Shown here in pieces: positions 48,703 through 56,236 of a stretch of 64,000 nt of DNA. The position numbers and the translations under genes were made by a program. Position 1 is the stretch's first letter. Each line of letters begins with the position of its first letter. Location: positions 2,319,001-2,383,000 of the forward strand of contig NZ_AP025637.1 in NCBI RefSeq assembly GCF_022846615.1, written 5' to 3'. Below the pieces are notes generated by a model. The model saw only the letters and a program-made list of their open reading frames with translations, did no database searches and was not told the DNA's origin. The stretch comes from Roseomonas fluvialis (GTDB taxonomy: Bacteria; Pseudomonadota; Alphaproteobacteria; Acetobacterales; Acetobacteraceae).

Positions 48703-51296
48703 GGCTTTCCGTGAGCACCGACGCCGCGCTGGCCGCTGCCGCGCGGTCCACCGCCGAAGCCGCCGCAGAAGCGATCGACTGGCTCGGCGACAACCGCGCC
48801 AAGGTGCGCGAGGAAGCGCAGGCCGTCGCACGCGACTTCCGCAAATTCGCGCGGCGTGCGCGTAAGCTGGAAGTCGCGGCCGAACGGCCGATGTGCGTGT
48901 CGGTGTTCGGGCCGTCGCAGTCGGGGAAGTCCTACCTGATCAGCGCGCTGGCGCGACGCGGGCAGGAGAGCGTGACCGCGATGTTCGACGGCACCGCGCT
49001 CGACTTCGTGCGCGACATCAACCCCGAGGGCGGGCAGGAAGCGACGGGCCTGGTCACCCGCTTCACGCTGCGCCCGCCGGCGGCAATGCCGGGCCATCCG
49101 GTGGTGCTGCGGCTGCTGTCGCAGACCGATGTCATCAAGATCCTGGGCAATACATTCCTCGAGGATTTCGATCCGGCGGAGGTGGATATTCCCTCGCCGG
49201 AACTCGTGCAGTCGCATTGCGCGCGCTTCGCCTCGCGCATCGCCGCGGAACCGACCGACCGGCTGACCGAAGACGATGTCGACGACCTGCGCGAGTACTT
49301 CGAGGGTCTGTTCCGCGGCCACCCGCTGGTGCCCGGCCTGGGCTCCGCCTTCTGGGTGCAGGCGGCGTCCATCGCGCCGCGGCTGCCCGTGGCGGAACGC
49401 GCGGCGTTCTTCTCGATCCTGTGGAACGGGCATGAGGCCGTCACCGCCGCCGCGCGCGAACTTCTGACCGCGCTGGCGGCACTCGATTTCCCGGACGAGG
49501 CCTTCGCGCCACTGGACGCCCTGTCGCCGCGCGAGACCTCGATCATCGATGTTCGCACGCTGTCGGGCCTCGGTGATCCGTCCGACGGCAAGCTGGCGCT
49601 GCGGACGCGCGCCGGGCGCCAGGCTGTGCTGCCGCGCGCCGCCGTCGCCGCGCTGGTCGCGGAACTGACCATCGCGCTGCGCGACAAGCCCTGGGATTTC
49701 TTCGAGGTCACCGACCTGCTCGACTTCCCTGGCGCGCGGTCGCGCGAGAAGCTGACGCAGCCGGGGCGGTTCCTGGCCGAGAAGGGCAAGCTCCCCGGCC
49801 TGTTCCTGCGCGGCAAGGTCGCCTACCTGTACCAGCGCTACTGCGCGGAGCAGGAAATCACCTCGATGCTGCTGTGCATCGGGCCGTCCAACCAGGAAGT
49901 CCGCACCCTGCCGCGGATGATCAAGGATTGGGTGGACGGCACGTTGGGCACCACGCCAGAGGAACGCGCGCGCCACCGCAACGCGCTGTTCCTGGTGCTG
50001 ACGAAGTTCGACACGGAGTTCGAGGAAAAGAAGGGCGCGACGGAAGGCACCGGCAGTCGCTGGACCATCCGGCTGAATGCGTCGCTGCTGGACTTCTTCG
50101 GCAAGGAATACGACTGGCCGCGCAACTGGGCCGCCGGTGCGCCGTTTGCGAATTCCTACTGGCTGCGCAATCCGAATGTCGCGGCGAAGCATATCCTCGA
50201 CTACGACGAGCAGGGGCGGGAGGCCGCGCCGCGCGCGTCCGAGGCGCCGCGCATCGCGCGGCTGCGCGAGGAGTTCCTGTCGAACGACGACGCACGTCGT
50301 CACTTCTCCGATCCCGAGCGCGCCTGGGATGCGGCGATGACGCTGAATGATGGCGGCATCTCGTATCTCGCGGAGAGCCTGCGCCCGGTCTGCGACCCCG
50401 CCATCAAGCGCAACCAGATCGCCGCGCGGCTGGAATCGCTGCGGATCGACATGATGGCGCGGCTCTCGCCGTACTGGCATTCGGGCGACCTCACGGCGGA
50501 ACTGAACAAGCGGCGCGAGGAAGCGCGCGTCGTCAGTCGTGCGCTGGTCGCCTGCGCCTCCGCCCAGGCCTTCGGGCGGCTGATCCGCAGCCTGCAGGTC
50601 ACGCATGAGGAACTGACCTCCGCCTGGTGGCGCATGCAGACCGAGCCGGCGGAAGAAGCCCCGGTCGGCGCGCGGGCAGGGGAGGAGGACTACCTGGCCG
50701 AACTCGGCGACCTGGTGGCACCCGCCGCGCAGGGCGAGCACCGCGCGCGCGACGCCTTCGAACGCTACGCCGACATGGCGGTGGTCGAATGGCTGGAGAA
50801 GATGCACCGCGCCGCGGCCGAACCCGAGACCGCGGACCAGCTCAAGCTGCCGCGCGAGGCGGCGTCGGCGCTGGTCGCGCAGATCGGCGCCGGCGCGCGG
50901 CGCACGGGCTTGTCCGCGCGGATTGCGCAACGCCTGCGCGAAGCGGCGTCCTATCGTCAGAAGCTGTCGGAAAGTGCAGCGAAGCCCGTGATGGTCGCCG
51001 AGGGCGTGGTGAACCGCTACGTCCATTCGCTGGGCTACGCCGACCTGCCGGTGGACCAGCGACCACGCGCTGGGCGCACCGACCGCCCGGTCTTCGCGCC
51101 GCGCGCGCCGGTGAACGGCATGCCGGTGCTGGGCCCGCAGCCCGAACCCTACGACAAGCAGTATCACGTCGACTGGATCAGCGCCTTCTCACGCCTGGCA
51201 GAGGAGAACGTGACCGCGCCGGGCGGGCTCGAGATCGACGTCGCGCAGAATGCGCGCCTGGGCAGCATCCTGGGTGCGCTCGGCGCCGCCGCATGA
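48699..51296 (+). CDS. srfC: SrfC-family P-loop (GTPase-like) protein
   Basis: 865 aa, GTG start inside the srfB stop. Walker A GPSQSGKS at residues 71-78; a DxPG-like switch DFPG at 342-345; and TKFD at 435-438 in the N/TKxD base-recognition position, so GTP is the likely nucleotide. A helical N-terminal region (about 1-60) precedes the G domain, and a long helical C-terminal half follows, as in dynamin-like proteins, though this likeness is inferred. It is the standing partner of SrfB. Overlaps the next gene by ATGA. Confidence 0.88.
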   Translation: MRLSVSTDAALAAAARSTAEAAAEAIDWLGDNRAKVREEAQAVARDFRKFARRARKLEVAAERPMCVSVFGPSQSGKSYLISALARRGQESVTAMFDGTALDFVRDINPEGGQEATGLVTRFTLRPPAAMPGHPVVLRLLSQTDVIKILGNTFLEDFDPAEVDIPSPELVQSHCARFASRIAAEPTDRLTEDDVDDLREYFEGLFRGHPLVPGLGSAFWVQAASIAPRLPVAERAAFFSILWNGHEAVTAAARELLTALAALDFPDEAFAPLDALSPRETSIIDVRTLSGLGDPSDGKLALRTRAGRQAVLPRAAVAALVAELTIALRDKPWDFFEVTDLLDFPGARSREKLTQPGRFLAEKGKLPGLFLRGKVAYLYQRYCAEQEITSMLLCIGPSNQEVRTLPRMIKDWVDGTLGTTPEERARHRNALFLVLTKFDTEFEEKKGATEGTGSRWTIRLNASLLDFFGKEYDWPRNWAAGAPFANSYWLRNPNVAAKHILDYDEQGREAAPRASEAPRIARLREEFLSNDDARRHFSDPERAWDAAMTLNDGGISYLAESLRPVCDPAIKRNQIAARLESLRIDMMARLSPYWHSGDLTAELNKRREEARVVSRALVACASAQAFGRLIRSLQVTHEELTSAWWRMQTEPAEEAPVGARAGEEDYLAELGDLVAPAAQGEHRARDAFERYADMAVVEWLEKMHRAAAEPETADQLKLPREAASALVAQIGAGARRTGLSARIAQRLREAASYRQKLSESAAKPVMVAEGVVNRYVHSLGYADLPVDQRPRAGRTDRPVFAPRAPVNGMPVLGPQPEPYDKQYHVDWISAFSRLAEENVTAPGGLEIDVAQNARLGSILGALGAAA

Positions 51297-52408
51297 GCGT
51301 GGTGCGCGCCGCCGCCGACCCGGCGCACCCCGAGGGCGGGCACGCCATCATCCTGCTGCAGGGCCTGATGGACATCCCCGCTGACCCACGCTTCCGCATC
51401 CTGCGCGAAGGCTGGGGCAAGGGGACGCTCGGACCCGAGGGCTGGCAGGTGAGCGACGCGCTGATCGCACCAGATCGCGTCGAGGCCTCGCCGCAGGGCG
51501 TGCGGCTGTATCTCGGCCCGCAGGTTGTCGATTGGCTGGAAGCCGGACCGGTGATCTTCCGCCTGCCGGATGCGCGCATCGACGCACCGCTCTTTTGGCC
51601 GGATGTGCCGCCGCTGCATGGCGGGTCGGGCCACACCATGGCGGTCCCGCCGCCGCCCGTGCCGCGCGCCGCGCCGCCGCCGCCCGCCGCGGCGCCCTTG
51701 CCGGGCATCGAGGATCCGGACGCGACCATCGTCCTGCCGCGCGCGGTGCCCGCACCCGAACCGGCGCTGTCGGTGCCGCAGCCCGCGGCGATGGCGAAAC
51801 GCGGGTCGGCGCTGCCCTGGATTCTGCTGGTCCTGCTACTGCTCGCCGCGGGCGGAGGCGGCGCCTATTGGTGGCTGTATGGACGCGAACCGCCAGCGCC
51901 GCCGACCGAATCGGAACCGACCAGCGAACCGATCATCATCGCCCCCGAACCGCTGCCTCGCCCTGAACGCCCCGCGCTGCCGCCGCCCGATTTGCCGCCG
52001 GTGCGCCCGCAGGCCGAACCGCAGGCGCCGGTCACGCTCGATGGCCTGTCGGTGCCCGAAGTCGTCGCCCGCGCCACATCCCCCGCCGCAATCGCCGGCG
52101 AAGCCGCGCGGCGCTACGAAGCCGGCCGCTATGACGACGCCCTGCTGCTCTGGGAGGCCGCCGCGCGGGCCGGAAATGCTTCGTCGCTCACGCGGCTCGC
52201 GGGGCTTTATGATCCTGTCGGCTTCACCCCGGGGCGGCCCTTCCGAGACCCCGACCCGCGCCAGGCCGCGCGCCACTACCGCGAGGCGGTGACCGCCGGT
52301 GACGCCGCCGCCGCCGCACCGCGCGCGCGGCTGCGCCAATGGCTCGACGACCGCGCACGGGAGGGCGACATCAACGCGCCGCTGACCATCAGGGATTTCT
52401 GGCAATGA
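51293..52408 (+). CDS. Single-pass membrane protein with C-terminal Sel1/TPR-like repeats
   Basis: 371 aa. The N-terminal cytoplasmic beta-rich domain (about 1-110) contains GVRLYLGPQVVDWLE; a Pro-rich linker includes EDPDATIVLPR; a transmembrane helix at about 173-195 (LPWILLVLLLLAAGG); a second Pro-rich stretch; and helical repeats (AARRYEAGRYDDALLLWEAAARAG, RLAGLYDP, AARHYREAVTAG). The DATIVLP element looks like a phosphothreonine/FHA-recognition motif, a speculation. Translationally coupled on both sides. Family not recognised; it may hold the place of srfA in other operons. Confidence 0.8.
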   Translation: MSVVRAAADPAHPEGGHAIILLQGLMDIPADPRFRILREGWGKGTLGPEGWQVSDALIAPDRVEASPQGVRLYLGPQVVDWLEAGPVIFRLPDARIDAPLFWPDVPPLHGGSGHTMAVPPPPVPRAAPPPPAAAPLPGIEDPDATIVLPRAVPAPEPALSVPQPAAMAKRGSALPWILLVLLLLAAGGGGAYWWLYGREPPAPPTESEPTSEPIIIAPEPLPRPERPALPPPDLPPVRPQAEPQAPVTLDGLSVPEVVARATSPAAIAGEAARRYEAGRYDDALLLWEAAARAGNASSLTRLAGLYDPVGFTPGRPFRDPDPRQAARHYREAVTAGDAAAAAPRARLRQWLDDRAREGDINAPLTIRDFWQ

Positions 52409-54318
52409 CGCCGCGACGCATCCTGCTGCTGGCCACCGCCGCCCTGCTGCCGCAGGTCGCGCAGGCACAGCAGCGCGGTATCCGCACAGCACCGCGCGCT
52501 CCACTGCTGATTCCGGGCAAGACCACGCTGTTCCAGCGCGTCATCATGCGTCCCGGCGCCACGTTGCATGCCCAGCCGAATGCGCCGCAGGGCCGCCCGC
52601 TCGCGGGCTTCACCGTGGCGCATGTCTATGCCCGTCGCGATGGCTGGATCGAGATCGGCCGCGAGGCCGACGGCCAGGTGCAGGGTTGGGTGCGCGAGGA
52701 TCGCGCGATCGACTGGCGCCACACCATGGTCGGCGCCTTCACCAACCCCGCCGGGCGCGAGCGCACCATGTTCCTGCGCGATGCCGATGTGCTGCGCGGA
52801 CTGCTCGCCTCGCCGACCATGACCCAGGATGCCGTCGCGCTGCGGGCCGCCGCCGGCCAGCCCGGCAGTCCCGTGGTGGCGCTGGAGCCCGAGACCTTCA
52901 TCGACATCCAGCGCAATTTCTACCTGCTGCCGATCCTGGAGGCCGAGACGATCCAGCGCCGCGACGGCACGCAGATGCGTTCGCTGGAAGTGATCTCCGC
53001 GCCCGCTGAATTACGCCAGGCGCCGACGCAGGCCGACCCGTCGCGCCTGCGCGACTTCCGCGGCGGCATCGTGTTCGTCATCGACAGCACGGTGTCGATG
53101 CAGCCCTACATCGACCGCACGCGCGAGGCGATCCGGCGCATCGTCGGGCGCATCGGCGACAGCGCGGTGCGCGACAATTTCCGCTTCGGCATGGTGGCCT
53201 ATCGCGCCGATATCAGCACGCGGCCGCAACTCGAATACGTGACGCGCCTGGTGGCGGCGCCGGACTTCTCGCAACCGCCGGCGGCGATCCTGCCGGCGCT
53301 CGAGACGGTGCGCGCCGCCACCGTCTCGACCGAGCAGTTCGACGAGGACGCCATCGCCGGCCTGCGCGTGGCGATCGACCAGGTGGACTGGTCGCAATTC
53401 GGTGGCCGCTACGTCGTGCTGATCACCGATGCCGGCGCGCTGGACGCCACCGACCCGAAGTCGCAGACGCGGCTCGGCATTCCCGAAATCAAGGCGCTGG
53501 CCGAGGCGCGCGGCGTCGCTCTGTTCGCCATCCACCTCCAGACGCCGGAGGGCCGGTCCAACCACGCCGGCGCGCGCGCGCAGTACACCGAGCTGACGCG
53601 CTACGGCGCCGCCGGATCGCTGTATTTCCCCGTCGCCGGCGGCAGCCCGCAGGCCTTCGAGCAGGTCGTGAACGGCCTGACGAACGCACTGTTCCGCCAG
53701 GTCGCGGACACGGTCGGCCGCCCGGTCGGCGGCGTGGAACCCGCACGCACGCCCGAGGCCGAGCGCATGGCCCAGCAGATCGAGATCGTCGCGACCGCGA
53801 TGCGCCTTGCGTATCTGGGGCGGGAAGGCGGCACCACGGCGCCCGACGTGGTGCGGTCCTTCACCACCGACCGCGACCTGCGAGACCCCACGCTCGCCGC
53901 TCTGGACATCCGGGTGCTACTCACGCGCAACCAGTTGTCGGACCTGTCACAGGCGCTGACGCGGATCCTCGATGCGGGACTTGCGGGGCGCACCGATCCG
54001 CGGTCGTTCTTCGGGCAGCTGCGCGCGGCCTTCGCGGCCACGGCGCGCGACCCGGCGCGGCTGGGCAACCTCGCGCGCGTCGGGCAGGCACTCGGCGAAT
54101 ACCTCGATGGGCTGCCATACCAGTCGCAGGTCATGGAACTCACCGAGCAGGAATGGCTCGCCATGGGTGCCGCCGCACAGCGCGAACTCATCAATGGCAT
54201 CGAGACGAAGCTGCGCCTCTACCAGGAATTCGCCGCGCGTCCTGACCTCTGGGTCACGCTGGACGGGCGGCCAGGCGGCGAGGCGTTCTTCCCCGTCCCG
54301 CTGGACGCGCTCCCGTGA
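52405..54318 (+). CDS. Exported SH3-vWA protein, PpkA-periplasmic-domain-like
   Basis: 637 aa. A signal peptide (RRILLLATAALLPQVAQAQ) sends it to the periplasm. An SH3-like domain (about 45-105: PGATLHAQPNAPQ, GWIEIGREADG, GWVRED) is followed by a vWA domain from about 220 to 420 with MIDAS DSTVS at 227-231 and LITDAGALDA later. The segment VFVIDSTVSMQPYIDRTREAIR closely recalls the C-terminal vWA part of the T6SS kinase PpkA, but no kinase domain is fused or nearby. The helical C-terminal third has EQEWLAMG and PDLWVTLDG. Overlaps the ABC ATPase gene (GTGA). Confidence 0.88.
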   Translation: MTPRRILLLATAALLPQVAQAQQRGIRTAPRAPLLIPGKTTLFQRVIMRPGATLHAQPNAPQGRPLAGFTVAHVYARRDGWIEIGREADGQVQGWVREDRAIDWRHTMVGAFTNPAGRERTMFLRDADVLRGLLASPTMTQDAVALRAAAGQPGSPVVALEPETFIDIQRNFYLLPILEAETIQRRDGTQMRSLEVISAPAELRQAPTQADPSRLRDFRGGIVFVIDSTVSMQPYIDRTREAIRRIVGRIGDSAVRDNFRFGMVAYRADISTRPQLEYVTRLVAAPDFSQPPAAILPALETVRAATVSTEQFDEDAIAGLRVAIDQVDWSQFGGRYVVLITDAGALDATDPKSQTRLGIPEIKALAEARGVALFAIHLQTPEGRSNHAGARAQYTELTRYGAAGSLYFPVAGGSPQAFEQVVNGLTNALFRQVADTVGRPVGGVEPARTPEAERMAQQIEIVATAMRLAYLGREGGTTAPDVVRSFTTDRDLRDPTLAALDIRVLLTRNQLSDLSQALTRILDAGLAGRTDPRSFFGQLRAAFAATARDPARLGNLARVGQALGEYLDGLPYQSQVMELTEQEWLAMGAAAQRELINGIETKLRLYQEFAARPDLWVTLDGRPGGEAFFPVPLDALP

Positions 54319-55046
54319 CCCCGCTGCTGTCCCTGCGTGGCGTGACGCGCGCCTATCGCGGGGATGCCGCGCCCTTCGCGCTGGAGGTCCCGGAATTCGA
54401 CCTCGATGAGGGTGAGGCACTGGCGCTGGCCGGCCCCTCGGGCAGCGGCAAGTCCACGCTGCTGATGATGCTGGCCCTCGCCGCGCCACCGGATGCCGCG
54501 CAGCGCTTCAGCTTCGCCGGGCAGGACATCGCGCGATACTGGAGGGGCGGTGGGCGCGATGCGCTCGCCGACCTGCGCGCACGGCGCATCGGGGTGGTGC
54601 CGCAGACCGGCGGGCTGCTGGCCTTCCTTTCGGTCGAGCAGAATATCGCGCTGACGCAGCGCATCGCGGGCCGGCCGGATGCGGCGCGTGTGCGTGCCCT
54701 CGCCGAGGAACTTGGCATCCGCGCGCAGCTTGCCAAGCGACCGGCTGAGCTCTCGGTGGGCCAGCGGCAGCGCGCGGCGATCGCGCGGGCATTGGCGCAT
54801 CGCCCGGCGCTTGTCCTGGCGGACGAGCCGACCGCCGCGGTGCATCCCGAACTGGCCGATGTCGTGCTCGCGCTGCTGCGGCGGGAATGCAAGACGGCCG
54901 GCGCGGCCCTGCTGGTTGCGACCCACGACCCCGATCGCGCCGTGCGCGCGGGCTATCCCGTGCTGTCCTGCGAGACGCACGCACCCGGTGCCGATGGCGT
55001 CGCGCGGTCGATCTTCGTGCGCGCGCCGGTCGCGCAGGCGGCCTGA
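54315..55046 (+). CDS. ABC transporter ATP-binding protein, TagT/LolD-like
   Basis: 243 aa, GTG start in the vWA stop. Walker A GPSGSGKST at 40-48, Q-loop VPQTGGLL, signature LSVGQ at 146-150 (Val for the usual Gly), Walker B LADEPTA (Asp170-Glu171), and H-loop ATHD. Belongs to the MacB/LolD type that energises FtsX-like permeases instead of importing solutes. In P. aeruginosa the T6SS regulator TagT has the same role beside TagS, TagR and PpkA; the gene order here is the same. The Tag assignment is inference; the ABC call is certain. Confidence 0.93.
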   Translation: MTPLLSLRGVTRAYRGDAAPFALEVPEFDLDEGEALALAGPSGSGKSTLLMMLALAAPPDAAQRFSFAGQDIARYWRGGGRDALADLRARRIGVVPQTGGLLAFLSVEQNIALTQRIAGRPDAARVRALAEELGIRAQLAKRPAELSVGQRQRAAIARALAHRPALVLADEPTAAVHPELADVVLALLRRECKTAGAALLVATHDPDRAVRAGYPVLSCETHAPGADGVARSIFVRAPVAQAA

Positions 55047-55048
55047 CC

Positions 55049-56236
55049 ATGCTGCGCCTCGCACTCGCGGACCTCTGGCACGAACGGGTGCTGTTCCTGT
55101 GCTCGGTGCTCGGCTGCGCGGCTGTGCTCGCGCCGCTCATCGTGCTGTTCGGGTTGCGGCAGGGGGTCGTGGCCGGGTTGCGCGCCGAACTGCTCGAGGA
55201 CCCGCGTGCGCGGGAGGTGGTCTCGGTCGTCAACCGAACGCTGGAACCGGCCCTGTTCGAACGCCTCGCCGCCGATCCGCGCATCGCCTTCCTGGTGCCT
55301 CGCACGCGCGCGCTCTCGGCGACCATCGTGCTGGAGAACCCGGCCCGTCCTGGCAGCGGCCTTCGCGTGGAACTGCTGCCGACCGCGGCGCAGGACCCGC
55401 TGCTGCCCGGACGCAGCGTGGCCGATGCGGATGAACTCGTGGTCTCGACCACGGCGCTGGAGCGTCTTGGCCTGCGGGCCGGTGAGCCGGTGCTCGCCTC
55501 GATCCCGCGTCTTCGCGATGGCCAGCGGGAGGCGCTGACACTGCCGATGCGCGTGGGCGGCGTCGCGCCGCTGTCGGCCGCGACGCGCGATGCCGCCTTT
55601 GCCGCCGTGCCCGTGCTGCTGCTGGTCGAGGATTTCCTCGATGGCACCGTTGGCCCGGATGCACGCCCGGTCAGCGAGGACCTCGCGCGCACGCGCCCCT
55701 TCGCCGGCTTCCGCCTGCATGCCACGCGGATCGAGGATGTGCCCGCGCTCGATCGCGAATTCCGCCTGGCCGGGATCGAGGTGGCCTCGCGGGCCGAGGC
55801 CGTGGCGGGGCTGCTGCGGCTCGACCGCAACCTCGCGCTGCTGTTCCTGGCGCTCGCCGGGGCAGGGGGGGCGGGCTACCTGATCAGCCTGGGCGTCGGG
55901 CTTTGGGCGCAGGTGGAACGCAAGCGGCGTGACATCGCGTTGCTGTCGCTGCTCGGGCTGAAGCGCCGCGCGCTGTTGATGCTGCCGGTGATCCAGGCGG
56001 TCGCGGTCGCGCTGGCCGGCGCCATCTGCGCCTTCGCCGTGGCGGCGGCGGTGGCGGGCGTGCTGAACCGTGCCTTCGCCGGGACGGTCGCCGGGGACCG
56101 CCCGGTCTGCCTGCTGACGGCGGCGATGGGCCTGGGCGCAGCCGGCGTGACTCTGCTGGGTGCGATGATGGCGTCGGTGCTGGCGGGCATTCGGGCCGCG
56201 GGCGTGGCGCCGGCCGAAGGGCTGGCGGAGGGATGA
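55049..56236 (+). CDS. ABC transporter permease, FtsX/MacB-like (TagS-like)
   Basis: 395 aa. One N-terminal transmembrane helix (about 17-37), a large periplasmic domain (about 40-265), and three C-terminal helices (LALLFLALAGAGGAGYLISL, VIQAVAVALAGAICAFAVAA, TAAMGLGAAGVTLLGAMM), the classic FtsX-like layout. The cytoplasmic loop VERKRRDIALLSLLGLKRRAL is the family coupling helix. It lies 2 nt after its ATPase and overlaps the SUMF1 gene, so the three likely form one complex. Mechanotransmission across the inner membrane is the probable role. Confidence 0.9.
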   Translation: MLRLALADLWHERVLFLCSVLGCAAVLAPLIVLFGLRQGVVAGLRAELLEDPRAREVVSVVNRTLEPALFERLAADPRIAFLVPRTRALSATIVLENPARPGSGLRVELLPTAAQDPLLPGRSVADADELVVSTTALERLGLRAGEPVLASIPRLRDGQREALTLPMRVGGVAPLSAATRDAAFAAVPVLLLVEDFLDGTVGPDARPVSEDLARTRPFAGFRLHATRIEDVPALDREFRLAGIEVASRAEAVAGLLRLDRNLALLFLALAGAGGAGYLISLGVGLWAQVERKRRDIALLSLLGLKRRALLMLPVIQAVAVALAGAICAFAVAAAVAGVLNRAFAGTVAGDRPVCLLTAAMGLGAAGVTLLGAMMASVLAGIRAAGVAPAEGLAEG

